64,000 nucleotides of DNA from Stutzerimonas stutzeri (GCA_019056435.1 CP077641.1:434001-498000), one strand, 5' to 3'. Shown: positions 45,511 to 59,245, counted from the first letter of the stretch. A program made the numbers and translations. Notes: generated from the letters alone by a model not told the origin.

Positions 45511-46197
45511 ATGCGCAAGACCCTGTTTACCGCGTCCGTGCTGGCCATGGCGCTCACTGCCCCCTTCGCCCAGGCCCATCAGGCAGGTGATGTCATCGTT
45601 CGTGCGGGTGCGGTAACCGTAGATCCGCGAGAAGACAGCAGCGATATCTACGTTGGCGCGTTGTCGACCAGCGTCCCGGGAGCCAAGGCGACATTGGACA
45701 GCGACACCCAGCTGGGCCTCAACTTCGCCTACATGTTGACGAACAAGGTCGGTATCGAACTGCTCGCCGCAACGCCATTCAGCCACGACGTCGGTGTCGC
45801 CGGCATGCCAGGCGGCTTTTCTGGGCTGAACGGCAAACTGGGCGAGCTCAAGCACCTGCCGCCAACCCTTAGCGTTGTGTACTACCCCCTGGACAGCAAA
45901 TCGGCGTTTCAACCTTACGTGGGCGCCGGCATCAACTACACCTGGTTCTTCGATGACAAGCTGACCAGCGAGGCCGAGAACAAGGGCTTTAGCGGGTTGG
46001 ACATGAAGGACTCATGGGGCTTGGCCGCCCAGATCGGCATGGATTACATGCTGACCGACAACATGATGGTCAACGCGCAGGTGCGCTACGTCGACATCGA
46101 CACCACCGGCACCACCAGCTATGGCGGAGCCAAGGTCAAGGTCGACGTGGATGTCGACCCGATGGTCTACATGGTAGGTCTGGGCTACAAGTTCTGA
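45511..46197 (+). CDS. oprG: OprG/OmpW outer-membrane protein
   Basis: The 228-aa precursor has a signal peptide (MRKTLFTASVLAMALTAPFAQA) and an eight-strand OmpW barrel: AGDVIVRAGAVTVDP, LGLNFAYMLTNKVGIELL, AFQPYVGAGINYTWFF, and the C-terminal phenylalanine in YMVGLGYKF. It lets small hydrophobic molecules cross the outer membrane. The Anr-like box upstream fits oxygen control. It stands between the TonB operon, read divergently, and the epimerase gene. Confidence 0.92.
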   Translation: MRKTLFTASVLAMALTAPFAQAHQAGDVIVRAGAVTVDPREDSSDIYVGALSTSVPGAKATLDSDTQLGLNFAYMLTNKVGIELLAATPFSHDVGVAGMPGGFSGLNGKLGELKHLPPTLSVVYYPLDSKSAFQPYVGAGINYTWFFDDKLTSEAENKGFSGLDMKDSWGLAAQIGMDYMLTDNMMVNAQVRYVDIDTTGTTSYGGAKVKVDVDVDPMVYMVGLGYKF

Positions 46198-46232
46198 GCC
46201 CCTGCGCCAGGCCTCGATCCCTCGCTTATGCG

Positions 46233-46260
46233 ACAAACCCCGCCAAGTGGCGGGGTTTGT
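46233..46260 (+). terminator. Rho-independent terminator of oprG
   Basis: ACAAACCCCGCC and GGCGGGGTTTGT form a 12-bp perfect stem with a 4-nt loop, followed by TATTT. It starts 36 bp after the oprG stop and could also serve the converging epimerase gene. Confidence 0.88.
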
Positions 46261-46307
46261 TATTTGAGCGGGCGCGATCAGAAGCCTGTGGATTGCTCAG
46301 CAGAACG

Positions 46308-47237
46308 TCAACGCTCCAGCAAGCGGGCAAGCCCCTCACGCATCCCGGTCACGGGGTTCGGCAAGCGGTAACGTTGCAACAGCCGCGCATTGTCGGCACG
46401 CGAATGCCGGATATCCCCGCTGCGGGCTGCCTGGTAGCTGACCGGAGGCAGCTCACCCACCACATCGCCGATCGCCGTCAGCAACTGATTCAGGCTGGTC
46501 GCGCGATTGAGACCCACATTGATTGCGCCAACATCGATCTCTTCCTGCTTGAGCGCCTGCCCCAGCAGTTCGACCAGATCGCCCACATAGAGAAAGTCCC
46601 GGGTCTGCTCGCCATCGCCGAACACGATGATCGGCTGCCGCTTCAACGCCCGCTCGGTAAAGATGCTGATCACACCCGAGTAGGGTGAAGACGGGTCCTG
46701 CCTTGGCCCGTAGATATTGAAAAAGCGGAACACCACCGGCTCCAGCCCGTGCTGGCGACGATAGAAATCCAGGTAATGCTCGCTCGCGAGCTTGTCTGCC
46801 GCGTAGGGCGTCAACGGCGCCTTGGGCGTCTCTTCGTCGATGGCTTCACCGTCCCCGTTATTTCCATATACCGCTGCGCTGGACGCAAACACCACACGCC
46901 GGATCCCGGCCTCGCGCATCGCCTCGCAGATATTCAAGGTTCCAACGAGATTGCTCTGATGCGTACCGACCGGATCCTCGACCGAGGCCTGCACGGACGC
47001 CACCGCGGCCAGGTGGACCACCGCCTGGCAGCCCTGTACGGCGCGGCGCACCAATTGCACATCGGCGACATCACCCTTGATGAACTCGACACGCGGATGG
47101 CTGGGAAGGTTGGCCTGCTTGCCCGTCGACAGGTTGTCCAGAATGCGCACGCTGTGGCCGTGGGCGAGCAAAAGGTCTACGAGATTGGAGCCGATAAAAC
47201 CGGCGCCGCCGGTAACCAGAACGGGAGATTTATCCAT
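46308..47237 (-). CDS. NAD-dependent nucleotide-sugar epimerase (WbpP/GalE-like)
   Basis: The 309-aa protein is an extended SDR: NAD-binding VTGGAGFIGSNLV at residues 8-20, the catalytic serine in FASSAAVYG and Tyr/Lys in YAADKLASE. FGDGEQTRDFLYVGDLV is the usual C-terminal sugar-binding stretch. It resembles UDP-glucose or UDP-GlcNAc 4-epimerases; the substrate cannot be set from sequence. The gene overlaps the downstream end of the next SDR gene by 8 bp, so the two form an operon. Confidence 0.85.
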   Translation of the reverse strand: MDKSPVLVTGGAGFIGSNLVDLLLAHGHSVRILDNLSTGKQANLPSHPRVEFIKGDVADVQLVRRAVQGCQAVVHLAAVASVQASVEDPVGTHQSNLVGTLNICEAMREAGIRRVVFASSAAVYGNNGDGEAIDEETPKAPLTPYAADKLASEHYLDFYRRQHGLEPVVFRFFNIYGPRQDPSSPYSGVISIFTERALKRQPIIVFGDGEQTRDFLYVGDLVELLGQALKQEEIDVGAINVGLNRATSLNQLLTAIGDVVGELPPVSYQAARSGDIRHSRADNARLLQRYRLPNPVTGMREGLARLLER

Positions 47238-48112
47238 GGCGGTAGTAACGCTCCAGCAGGGTGGGAAGCCCCGCACGCCAGGCGCGCGGTTTGATGCCAA
47301 AGGTGTTGAATATCTTTTTGCATGCCAGGACGCCGTGCTGTGGCTCGTCCGCCGCGTCGGGGCAATCGGCGTGGGCGATGGGCGTCAGCGTCTCGACACG
47401 AAGCCGCCGGTGTTGCGCAGCTTCGGCCATCAAGGCCTGCCCGACGACCAGAGGCGTCGAGGCCTCGTGCCCCCGTAGTGGTAGGTTCCCCAGAGTGGCG
47501 CCTGACAATCGAGCTGTTTGAGGACGGCGAGCATTACCCGCGCCGCATCGTCCACCGGCGTTGGATTGCCGCGTCGATCGTCGGCGAGGCTCAAGCTTTC
47601 GCACGTCTCGAGCCGATGCAGAAAACGACCGAGCAGGCCATCCTTACTGTCGTCGAGCAACCAGCCAAACCGCAGCAAGACGTGCTTCGGGCATAGCGTC
47701 CGAACACTTTGCTCGGTTCGCCACAAGGCCCTGCTCCGAGCGTCCAGCGGAGCAACCTCGTCCTTTCGCTGTAGGCGGTGGTGCGAGCACCATCGAAGAC
47801 GCGATAGCTGGAAGGCTGCAGCAGGGCGAACTGGTGATGCTGGCAGAGCTCGGCAAGGCGCTCGACTGCTCGCTCTTGCCGCGACAGCAAGGCCTCGTCG
47901 ACCTGTCCGCTCTGGAACCAGTCGTAGTAGTAGGCCAGGTTGATGACGACGTCGGGTCGATTGACGTCGAGCAACTCTGTAAGGCTGGGCGCGTCCCAGC
48001 CTTCTGCAGGCGGACGCGGCGCGAGGAAGCCAATGTCCTCCTCGGCACCCAGGCGGATGAGCGCCTGCCCTAGGGCATTACCGCCGCCCAACAGCATCAG
48101 GCGCATTCGCAT
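47230..48112 (-). CDS. SDR-family NAD(P)-binding protein, two one-base frameshifts
   Basis: From the ATG at 48112 the protein starts MRMRLMLLGGGNALGQALIR, a Rossmann nucleotide-binding start, and goes on VNLAYYYDWFQSG-like to LQPSSYRVFDGART. One base is missing near 47764-47766 (TAYSEK | DEVAPLDARS) and another in the C-run 47470-47474 (TYHYGG | HEASTPLVVG). The corrected protein is 294 aa and ends PTLLERYYRHG. It resembles the RmlD/dTDP-4-dehydrorhamnose reductase group. It precedes the epimerase and overlaps it. Confidence 0.7.
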
Positions 48113-48122
48113 CGAAGGCTCT

Positions 48123-48608
48123 CTAGAAGGGGATATCGTCGTCGAAGCTGTCGTAATCCGGTGCGGGTTGCTGCGCCGGTTGCGGCTGCGGACGCGATTG
48201 CTGAGGCTGCGCCTCTCGTTGCGGGCGTGGCTGTGACTGACGTGGCGAGTCGTCGGAGCTGCCACCGCGACCACCCAGCAGTTGCATGGTCCCGCCCATG
48301 TCCACCACTACCTCGGTGGTGTAGCGCTTGACGCCGTCCTTTTCCCACTCGCGCGTTTGCAGACGACCTTCGATGTAGCACTGCGAGCCTTTGCGCAGAT
48401 ACTCGCCCGCAATCTCGGCGACCTTGCCGAACAACACGACGCGATGCCACTCGGTGCGTTCCTGCAGCTGCCCGGTCTGCTTGTCTTTCCAGCTATCGGT
48501 GGTGGCCAGCGTAATGTTGGTCACCGCATTGCCATTGGGCATGTAGCGGGTTTCCGGATCGCCGCCGACATTGCCGATCAAGATGACTTTATTCACCCCT
48601 CTGGCCAT
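48123..48608 (-). CDS. ssb: single-stranded DNA-binding protein
   Basis: The 161-aa protein has the OB-fold start [19 protein letters not shown], the [14 protein letters not shown] strand and a Gln/Pro-rich linker (about 115-150) ending in the acidic protein-interaction tip DSFDDDIPF. It coats single-stranded DNA as a tetramer. The stop lies 10 bp from the next gene, and MFS transporter, ssb and uvrA keep an order known in pseudomonads. Confidence 0.97.
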   Translation of the reverse strand: MARGVNKVILIGNVGGDPETRYMPNGNAVTNITLATTDSWKDKQTGQLQERTEWHRVVLFGKVAEIAGEYLRKGSQCYIEGRLQTREWEKDGVKRYTTEVVVDMGGTMQLLGGRGGSSDDSPRQSQPRPQREAQPQQSRPQPQPAQQPAPDYDSFDDDIPF

Positions 48609-48764
48609 GGGTAACTCCTTTCTGAAACACGAATTTAAGTTGGCTCATTGGAGCGAATCCCGCATACGGGAAAAGCCAATGACCGCGAATCTTACCTCAG
48701 GCAGGCCAAGCCGGCCAAGGCGAGCGCTCGAGGACGCGCCAGGCGTGACGCCTCGCACAGCATG

Positions 48765-50131
48765 TCAGGCCACCAGTCTGTCCAACGCCTCGCGATCCAG
48801 GATCTGCATGTCCACTTTCAGGTATGCGGCGGCCTCATCGCCGATGATGAGCGCGTCCGAGACCCCCGGCACAGCGAGCATGTCCTCGGCCAGTTGTGGA
48901 TTACCCAAAGCCAACTCGGACAGTGGCAACCGCAAGCCCGTCACGTAAGGCGGTTCCTGCATCCGCCAGGTCACGAGCAGCCACAACGCGCAAAGCACAG
49001 CGCAGCCGCCGAAGACCAGCCCCAGCCCGCCGGTCTGGAACAGCCAGCCGCCTAAGATGCCGCCCGCGCCTGCGCCAAGGAACTGGCTGGTCGAGTAGAC
49101 GCCCATCGCGGTCCCCTTCCCACCAGCGGGCGCGACCTTGCTGATCAGCGAGGGCAGCGACGCCTCAAGGAGGTTGAACGCGGTAAAGAACAGGATCATT
49201 CCCACGACAAGCGACCACAGGCGATCGCCCAGCCCCAGGAAGAACAACTCGACGCACAACAACGCGGCCACCGCGCCCAGCACGACGCGCCGCATTTGCC
49301 GCTTCTTTTCGCCATAGATGATGAACGGCACCATGCCGAAAAAGCCAACGACCAGCGCCGTCAGGTACACCCACCAGTGCTGCTCGCGTGCCAGGCCCGC
49401 CTCGCTCACAAGGGCCAAGGGAAGTGCAACGAAGCTGGCCATGAGAATGGCGTGCAGGGCCAGGATGCTGAAATCCAGACGCAACAGATCAGGATGGCGA
49501 AGCGTGGGCCAAAGCGCCTGCCCCGCCACGCCAGACTCTCGGTGACGAATATGACGGTGCGCCCGCGGCAGCGTTGCTACGACGCCGGTGCCGGCCAAGG
49601 CCATAGCCGCCGTGACCCAGAACAGCCCGGAGAGCCCGAACGCACGGGTCAATAGCGGCCCGACGACCATGGCAACCGCGAACGATACGCCGATGCTCAT
49701 GCCAATCAAGGCCATCGCCTTGGTTCTGTGCTGCTCTCGAGTGAGGTCAGACAGCAGCGCCATCACCGCTGCCGAAATCGCACCGGCGCCTTGCAGAACA
49801 CGCCCTGCGATCACGCCCCAGATGGAGTCGGCAGACGCGGCCAATGCGGCGCCGGCAGCAAAAATCACGAGGCCAAAATAGATCACCGGCAGACGGCCGA
49901 TACGGTCCGACAGCATTCCGAAGGGAATTTGCAGCACCGCCTGGGTCAAACCATAGGCACCGATCGCCAGACCGATCAGTGCCGGCGTCGCCCCTGCAGG
50001 TCCGTGCCGTAAGTCGCCAGCACCGGCAGGACCATGAACATGCCTAGCATGCGGAACGCGAAAACCAGGGCCAGACCGGACGCAGCACGGGTTTCGCTCG
50101 CGTTCATGCGCTCGCTGTATGGATCCTGCAT
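48765..50131 (-). CDS. YajR-like MFS transporter with C-terminal YAM domain, one-base frameshift
   Basis: From the ATG at 50131 (MQDPYSERMNASETRA) the first helix reads LALVFAFRMLGMFMVLPVL; one base is then missing in the C-run 49991-49994 and the frame resumes with GATPALIGLAIGAYGLTQAVL. The corrected protein is 455 aa with 12 membrane segments and the MFS motif GMLSDRIGRLPVI. The C-terminal 65 residues (ALGNPQLAEDMLAVPGVSDALI) form a ferredoxin-like YAM domain as in E. coli YajR. The substrate is unknown. It is divergent from uvrA. Confidence 0.85.
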
Positions 50132-50201
50132 GTGGGGTCTCGCTTGAATGAACCGGCGGCGATTCTAGCAGCCATCCCCTGCTCGGCACAGGCGCTCGCT
50201 T

Positions 50202-50230
50202 TTGCTGCACAGTCGCACCGGCCGTATAAT
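50202..50230 (+). promoter_or_regulatory. sigma70-type promoter of uvrA
   Basis: TTGCTG (50202-50207) and TATAAT (50225-50230) are separated by 17 bp and lie 33 bp before the uvrA start. The -10 element is a perfect consensus match. Confidence 0.75.
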
Positions 50231-50262
50231 TTCGGGTTTCCCGCCCGCCACGCGAGGCTGCT

Positions 50263-53100
<2,838 letters not shown>

Positions 53101-53113
53101 CCGGTAAGCGAAA

Positions 53114-53136
53114 CCGGGCCCCTCCTCGGAGCCCGG
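53114..53136. terminator. possible hairpin between uvrA and katA
   Basis: CCGGGC (53114-53119) and GCCCGG (53131-53136) pair in the 51-bp gap between the converging uvrA and katA genes. T-runs are short on both strands, so it is a weak candidate. Confidence 0.4.
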
Positions 53137-53151
53137 CTCGCGGCCACTGGG

Positions 53152-54610
53152 TCAGGCAACTTCGCTGGCGTCTATGCCGAGCCCCTTGGCAACACCGGCG
53201 CCATAAGCCGGATCGGCTTTGAAGAAATGCCCCAGCTGGCGCAGCTGCACCGGTCGGCTTACCGACTTCATCGCACCCACGATATTGTTGATCAGCAGTG
53301 TCTGCTGCTCGGCAGTCATCAGGCGGAAGAGTGCACCCGCATAGCTGTAGTAATCCTCGTCCATGCGGTGGTCGTAGCGATCCGCGGCGCCGCTCAGCAT
53401 CAGGCCTGGCTCCCCGTAGCGCGGCGCCTGCTTCGGCGCGTCGGAATAGCTGTTCGGTTCGTAGTTAGGCGCCGAGCCACCATTACCATCGAAGCGCATG
53501 GCCCCATCACGCTGATAGTTCTGATAGGGGCAGCGCGGCGCGTTGACGGGTAGCTGCTGATGGTTGGTTCCGACACGATACCGATGAGCGTCAGCGTAGG
53601 CGAACACCCGCCCCTGCAGCATCCGATCCGGTGACAAGCCGATACCGGGCACCACATTGCTCGGCGCGAAGGCAGCCTGCTCCACCTCGGCAAAATAGTT
53701 GCTCGGATTACGGTTCAGCTCGAGCACCCCTACTTCGAACAACGGAAACTCCTTTTGCGACCAGGTCTTGGTCACGTCGAAGGGGTTCTCAGCGCGGCGC
53801 GCCGCCTGCGCTTCACTCATGACCTGTATGCACATCCGCCAGCGAGGGTACTCGGCACGCTCGATAGCCTCGAACAGGTCTCGCTGCGCGTAGTCCGGAT
53901 CAGTGCCCGCCAAGCGCGCAGCGTCCACCGGGGAGAGATTCTTGATGCCCTGCATGCTCTTAAAGTGAAACTTCACCCACGAGCGCTCCCCCTCCGCATT
54001 GGTCATGCTGAACGTATGGCTGCCGAAGCCGTGCATGAATCGGTAGCCGTCCGGGATGCCCCGGTCGGAAAACAGGATGGTGATTTGATGCAGAGCCTCG
54101 GGGGACAGGGACCAGAAGTCCCACATCATCTGTGGGCTTTTCAGGTTGGTCCAAGGGTCGCGCTTCTGAGTATGGATGAAATCAGGAAACTTCAGCGGAT
54201 CGCGAATGAAAAAGACCGGCGTGTTGTTACCGACGATGTCCCAGTTACCTTCTTCGGTATAGAACTTGACTGCAAAGCCACGCGGATCGCGTTCCGTATC
54301 GGCCGAACCTCGCTCGCCACCGACCGTGGAGAAGCGCAAGAACAAAGGTGTCTGCTTGCCGACGGTGTCGAACAACCTGGCGCTGGTGTATCGGGTGACA
54401 TCCGCAGTGACAGTGAAAGTGCCATATGCTCCGGAGCCCTTCGCGTGCACGCGCCGCTCCGGAATGACCTCGCGATTGAAGTGCGCCAGCTTTTTCTACC
54501 AGATGAAAATCATCGAGCAGCAGCGGACCGCGAATGCCAGCTGAGCGGGAATTCTGGTTTTCAGCAACGGGGGAACCGGATGCGGTGGTAAGAATCTGGG
54601 TATCGCTCAT
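53152..54610 (-). CDS. katA: catalase KatA, one-base frameshift
   Basis: The protein starts at 54610 with [20 protein letters not shown] and runs to [11 protein letters not shown]; an extra base in the A-run facing 54491-54495 shifts the frame, which resumes [20 protein letters not shown] with the catalytic His. [19 protein letters not shown] and the haem-ligand Tyr region [14 protein letters not shown] follow. The corrected length is 485 aa, normal for a clade-3 monofunctional catalase such as P. aeruginosa KatA. It decomposes hydrogen peroxide. The break is probably an error: both sides are fully conserved. Confidence 0.92.
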
Positions 54611-54727
54611 GACGCTCTCCTTGAAGGCCAGTAGATCGGCTTGAGAAGAACGATAAGCGAAACGGCGAACGAGCTCTAATTTATTGAAGCGAGACCGCTA
54701 ATAGTCTAAGACTAACGAATCAACCAT

Positions 54728-54754
54728 AAAAAAGCCGGACAGTCGTCCGGCCTT
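54728..54754 (-). terminator. terminator of the rplQ operon
   Basis: On the minus strand GCCGGAC and GTCCGGC form a stem with a 4-nt loop followed by a T-run (TTTTTT). It lies 18 bp after the rplQ stop and ends the alpha operon. Confidence 0.85.
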
Positions 54755-54771
54755 CTTATTGGCTAGAACGC

Positions 54772-55158
54772 TTATTCAGCGGCCTCTACCTCACCGGTAA
54801 CCGGACGGTCAACCAGCTCGACGTAAGCCATGGGCGCGTTGTCGCCAGCGCGGAAACCGCACTTGAGGATCCGCAGGTAACCACCCTGACGGGTCGCGTA
54901 GCGCGGGCCCAGATCGTTAAAGAGCTTGCCAACGATGGCTTTCGAACGAGTGCGGTCGAACGCCAGACGACGATTGGCGACGCTGTCTTCCTTGGCCAGG
55001 GTGATCAGCGGCTCGGCAACGCGGCGCAGTTCCTTGGCTTTCGGGAGGGTAGTTTTGATCAGCTCGTGCTCGAACAGCGACACAGCCATGTTCTGGAACA
55101 TGGCCTTGCGGTGTGCGCTTGTGCGGCTCAGGTGACGGCCACTTTTACGATGACGCAT
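54772..55158 (-). CDS. rplQ: 50S ribosomal protein L17
   Basis: The 128-aa protein starts [20 protein letters not shown], the L17 signature, and ends in the short acidic GEVEAAE. It is the last gene of the alpha operon, 45 bp below rpoA. Its function is structural, near the peptide exit tunnel. Confidence 0.98.
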   Translation of the reverse strand: MRHRKSGRHLSRTSAHRKAMFQNMAVSLFEHELIKTTLPKAKELRRVAEPLITLAKEDSVANRRLAFDRTRSKAIVGKLFNDLGPRYATRQGGYLRILKCGFRAGDNAPMAYVELVDRPVTGEVEAAE

Positions 55159-55203
55159 GATTGATATTCCTTACCAAACGATCAGTTCGGTGACTACGGA
55201 CGA

Positions 55204-56203
55204 TCAGGCAGTGGCCTTATCGTCCTTCTTGAGACTTGCCGGCGGCCAATTGTCGAGGCGCATGCCGAGGAGAGACCACGCGAGGCCAGAACGTCCTTGA
55301 TTTCGGTAAGGGACTTCTTGCCCAGGTTCGGCGTTTTCAACAACTCGACTTCAGTGCGCTGGATCAGGTCACCGATGTAGTAGATGTTCTCTGCTTTGAG
55401 GCAGTTGGCCGAACGTACGGTCAGTTCCAGGTCATCAACCGGACGCAACAGGATCGGATCGATCTCGTCTTCTTGCTCGACCACGACCGGCTCGCTGTCA
55501 CCCTTCAGGTCGACGAACGCGGCCAACTGCTGCTGCAGGATAGTCGCGGCACGACGGATCGCCTCTTCGGGATCCAGGGTTCCATTGGTTTCCAGGTCGA
55601 TGACCAGCTTGTCCAGGTTGGTGCGCTGCTCGACACGAGCGTTCTCGACAACATACGCGACACGACGAACCGGGCTGAACGTCGCGTCGAGCTGAAGACG
55701 GCCAATACTACGGCTTTCGTCTTCGTCGCTCTGGCGCGCGTCGGCCGGCTCGTAGCCACGACCACGAGCAACCTTGAGTTTCATGTTGATCGAGCCGTTG
55801 GCCGCCAAGTTGGCGATCAGGTGATCGCCATTGACGATTTCGACATCGTGATCCAGCTGGATATCGGCAGCGGTCACAGCGCCCGCGCCCTTCTTCACCA
55901 GGCTCAAGGTCACTTCATCACGGCCGTGCAGCTTGATGGCGATACCTTTGAGGTTCAGCAGGATTTCAATGACATCTTCCTGCACGCCCTCGATTGCGCT
56001 GTACTCATGGAGCACGCCGTCGATCTCTGCCTCGACCACGGCGCAGCCGGGCATGGAGGACAACAGGATACGACGCAGCGCGTTGCCCAGGGTGTGGCCG
56101 AAACCACGCTCGAGAGGCTCGAGCGTGATCTTGGCGCGGGTCGGACTGACCACCTGCACATCGATATGGCGGGGGTCAGGAACTCATTTACCGAACTCTG
56201 CAT
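55204..56203 (-). CDS. rpoA: RNA polymerase alpha subunit, two one-base deletions
   Basis: From the ATG at 56203 the protein starts [11 protein letters not shown], loses one base in the G-run facing 56171-56175, and resumes [19 protein letters not shown]. The N-terminal assembly domain ([19 protein letters not shown]) and C-terminal DNA-binding domain ([30 protein letters not shown]) are intact. A second base is missing near 55269-55273 (SRGLS | [10 protein letters not shown]). Adding both gives 333 aa, exactly the pseudomonad RpoA length. Because rpoA is essential, the lesions must be sequencing errors. Confidence 0.97.
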
Positions 56204-56225
56204 GGATACACCTATTTTCTAGCCC

Positions 56226-56846
56226 TTACTTGGAGTAGAGCTCGACAATCAGGTTTTCGTTGATGTCGGCGGACAGATCACTGCGGGCCGGAGCATTCTT
56301 GAAAACGCCAGATTTCTTGTCGGTATCTACCTCTACCCACTCGACACGACCGCGCTGTGCGCAAAGTTCCAGGGCCTGGGCGATACGCAGCTGGTTGCGG
56401 CACTTCTCGCGAACGGCAACCACGTCACCGGCCTTGACCTGGTAAGACGGAATGTTCACCGTCTGACCATTGACACTGATCGCTTTGTGGGAGACCAGCT
56501 GACGCGACTCGGCACGAGTAGAACCGAAGCCCATGCGGTAAACGACATTGTCCAGACGGCACTCAAGGAGCTGCAGCAGGTTTTCGCCAGTGGCGCCTTT
56601 TCGGCTGGCGGCCTCCTTGTAGTAGCCGCTGAACTGACGCTCGAGCACGCCATAGATGCGACGAACCTTCTGCTTCTCACGCAGCTGAGTACCGTAGTCG
56701 GACAAACGACCGCGACGCTGGCCGTGAACGCCTGGAGGGGTTTCGATATTGCACTTCGATTCAAGCGCGCGTGCGCCGCTCTTCAGGAAAAGATCGGTGC
56801 CTTCACGACGAGACAGTTTGCACTTGGGACCAATATAACGAGCCAT
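56226..56846 (-). CDS. rpsD: 30S ribosomal protein S4
   Basis: The 206-aa protein starts [20 protein letters not shown] and has the S4 RNA-binding domain ([19 protein letters not shown]). S4 nucleates 30S assembly and in many bacteria represses this operon. Confidence 0.98.
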   Translation of the reverse strand: MARYIGPKCKLSRREGTDLFLKSGARALESKCNIETPPGVHGQRRGRLSDYGTQLREKQKVRRIYGVLERQFSGYYKEAASRKGATGENLLQLLECRLDNVVYRMGFGSTRAESRQLVSHKAISVNGQTVNIPSYQVKAGDVVAVREKCRNQLRIAQALELCAQRGRVEWVEVDTDKKSGVFKNAPARSDLSADINENLIVELYSK

Positions 56847-56863
56847 CTTTCACTGTCTCCTGA

Positions 56864-57254
56864 TTACACGCGGCGCTTCTTCGGCGGACGGCACCCGTTG
56901 TGCGGGATCGGCGTCACGTCGGTGATGCTGGCGATTTTATAACCACAGCCATTCAATGCACGAACGGCGGATTCACGACCTGGGCCTGGGCCTTTGACAT
57001 TGACGTCAAGGTTCTTCAGACCGTATTCCAGAGCAGCTTGCCCAGCACGCTCTGCCGCAACCTGTGCGGCAAACGGGGTGCTCTTACGCGAGCCACGGAA
57101 GCCGGAGCCGCCGGAAGTAGCCCAAGAAAGGGCGTTACCCTGGCGATCGGTGATCGTGATGATGGTGTTGTTGAACGACGCGTGGATATGGGCGATGCCA
57201 TCAACCACTGTCTTTTTGACTTTTTTTACGAGGACGAGCAGCAGGTTTTGCCAT
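56864..57254 (-). CDS. rpsK: 30S ribosomal protein S11, one-base insertion
   Basis: From the ATG at 57254 the protein starts [11 protein letters not shown]; an extra A in the A-run facing 57221-57227 breaks the frame, which resumes [18 protein letters not shown] and runs to the end [12 protein letters not shown]. The corrected length is 129 aa, the exact family length. The insertion in a 7-A run in an essential gene is a sequencing error. Confidence 0.97.
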
Positions 57255-57285
57255 GATTAGATTCCTGTCGATGCGCTAATGCAGA

Positions 57286-57642
57286 TTACTTGCGGATCGG
57301 CTTGCGCGGGCCCTTACGGGTACGGGCGTTGGTCTTGGTGCGCTGACCGCGAACCGGCAGACCACGACGATGACGCAGGCCGCGATAGCAACCCAGGTCC
57401 ATCAAGCGCTTGATCTTCATGTTGACGTCACGACGCAGGTCACCTTCAACGATGAACTTGGCCACTTCGCCACGCAGCAGTTCAACCTGCTCGTCCGAGA
57501 GATCCTTGATTTTTGCTGCCGGATTTACGCCGGTAGCGGCACAGATGCTCTGTGCGCGAGTGCGACCGACACCATAGATGTAGGTCAGCGAGATAACAGT
57601 GTGCTTGTTATCCGGAATGTTTACGCCTGCAATACGGGCCAT
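57286..57642 (-). CDS. rpsM: 30S ribosomal protein S13
   Basis: The 118-aa protein starts [19 protein letters not shown] and ends in the basic tail [16 protein letters not shown]. It is the first gene of the alpha operon as drawn here, below an intergenic hairpin. Confidence 0.98.
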   Translation of the reverse strand: MARIAGVNIPDNKHTVISLTYIYGVGRTRAQSICAATGVNPAAKIKDLSDEQVELLRGEVAKFIVEGDLRRDVNMKIKRLMDLGCYRGLRHRRGLPVRGQRTKTNARTRKGPRKPIRK

Positions 57643-57730
57643 TCAGTGAAACTCCAATTGACAGCTACCCAACGCCCCGGAAGCCAAGAAAAGGGCGCGA
57701 GATACTAACGCTGTAATAACAAATAATCAA

Positions 57731-57753
57731 CCCGACAGCGCACTAGCTGCCGG
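57731..57753 (-). terminator. hairpin between rpmJ and rpsM
   Basis: On the minus strand CCCGGCAGC pairs with GCTGTCGGG (one G-T type mismatch) around a 5-nt loop and is followed by a T-rich tract (TTGATTATTTGTTATT). It lies 21 bp after rpmJ. It may partly terminate the spc operon before the alpha operon. Confidence 0.6.
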
Positions 57754-57773
57754 GCTCGAGCCTTAGCTCACAC

Positions 57774-57890
57774 TCAGCCTTGGCGCTGCTTGTGACGCGG
57801 TTCTGCACTGCAGATAACTCGAACGACGCCGTCGCGACGTACGACCTTGCAGTTGCGGCACAGCTTTTTGACCGACGCACGAACTTTCAT
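57774..57890 (-). CDS. rpmJ: 50S ribosomal protein L36
   Basis: The 38-aa protein starts [20 protein letters not shown] and has the zinc-ribbon cysteines C11, C14, C27 and His32, so it is the zinc-binding (C+) form. It is the last gene of the spc operon, 26 bp below secY. It is too short for many gene finders. Confidence 0.96.
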   Translation of the reverse strand: MKVRASVKKLCRNCKVVRRDGVVRVICSAEPRHKQRQG

Positions 57891-57916
57891 GACAACTCCT
57901 GGAACCTTACGGGTGA

Positions 57917-59245
57917 TCAGCGGAGCATGCCGCTGCCATAACCCTTCAGGTTGGCTTTTTTCATCAGGGAATCGTACTGGTGAGACATGAGGTGCGATTG
58001 AACCTGGGACATGAAGTCCATGACAACCACAACCACGATCAGCAACGACGTCCCGCCAAGGTAGAACGGCACATTTGCAGCCACGACCAGGAACTGGGGC
58101 AGCAGACAGACAGCCGTCATGTACAGAGCACCGAACATGGTCAAGCGAGTCAACACGCCATCGATGTAACGCGCGGACTGCTCACCAGGACGAATACCCG
58201 GGATAAATGCACCGGACTTCTTCAAGTTCTCCGCTACATCCTTCGGGTTGAACATCAACGCCGTGTAGAAGAAGCAGAAGAAGATGATCCCGGCACTAAA
58301 CAGCAAAATATTCAGCGGCTGACCAGGTGCGATGGCCTGCGAAATATCCGCCAGCCAACCCATTCTCTCGGATTGACCGAACCACTGCCCTAAAGAGGCC
58401 GGGAACAGCAGGATGCTACTGGCAAAGATTGCCGGAATCACACCCGCCATGTTGACCTTCAAAGGAAGATGGCTGGTCTGCGCAGCGAAGACCTTACGCC
58501 CTTGCTGACGCTTGGCGTAGTGAACCGCAATCCGACGCTGGCCACGCTCGATGAACACGACAAAGCCAATGATCGCAACGGCAAGCAGGCCAACCGCGAG
58601 CAGAGCGATGATATTGATATCGCCTTGACGCGCCGATTCGAACGACTGCCCAAGCGCCCCCGGCAAACCTGCAACGATACCGGCGAATATCAGCATCGAA
58701 ATGCCATTACCGACACCGCGCTCGGTGATCTGCTCGCCCAGCCACATCATGAACATCGCCCCAGCCACGAAGGTGGTGATGGCAACGAAATGAAAGCCAA
58801 AGTCGTTGCTGAATGCGACACCCTGCCCAGCCAGACCAACAGACATACCGATCGCCTGCACGATAGCCAGTACCAGCGCACCATAGCGCGTGTACTGACT
58901 GATCTTGCGACGACCGGCTTCACCTTCCTTCTTCAACTGCTCGAGTTGCGGACTGACAGCGGTCATGAGCTGCATGATGATCGAGGCCGAGATATACGGC
59001 ATGATCCCCAACGCAAAGATGCTCATGCGCTCCAGCGCACCGCCCGAAAACATGTTGAACAGGCTAAGGATGGTCCCTTCGTTCTGACGGAACAGCTCGG
59101 CCAACCTGTCGGGATTGATCCCAGGCACCGGGATATGCGCTCCAATCCGATAGACGATGATCGCCATCAGCAGGAATCGCAGACGAGCCCAGAGTTCAGA
59201 CAGCCCGCCATTACTCAGCGCGGAGAGAGCACCTTGCTTAGCCAT
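57917..59245 (-). CDS. secY: protein translocase subunit SecY
   Basis: The 442-aa protein has ten membrane segments and SecY signatures: [22 protein letters not shown] start, the plug region after TM1 ([19 protein letters not shown]), and loop 4 with [20 protein letters not shown]. It is the pore of the Sec translocon. It abuts rplO with no gap. Confidence 0.98.
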   Translation of the reverse strand: MAKQGALSALSNGGLSELWARLRFLLMAIIVYRIGAHIPVPGINPDRLAELFRQNEGTILSLFNMFSGGALERMSIFALGIMPYISASIIMQLMTAVSPQLEQLKKEGEAGRRKISQYTRYGALVLAIVQAIGMSVGLAGQGVAFSNDFGFHFVAITTFVAGAMFMMWLGEQITERGVGNGISMLIFAGIVAGLPGALGQSFESARQGDINIIALLAVGLLAVAIIGFVVFIERGQRRIAVHYAKRQQGRKVFAAQTSHLPLKVNMAGVIPAIFASSILLFPASLGQWFGQSERMGWLADISQAIAPGQPLNILLFSAGIIFFCFFYTALMFNPKDVAENLKKSGAFIPGIRPGEQSARYIDGVLTRLTMFGALYMTAVCLLPQFLVVAANVPFYLGGTSLLIVVVVVMDFMSQVQSHLMSHQYDSLMKKANLKGYGSGMLR

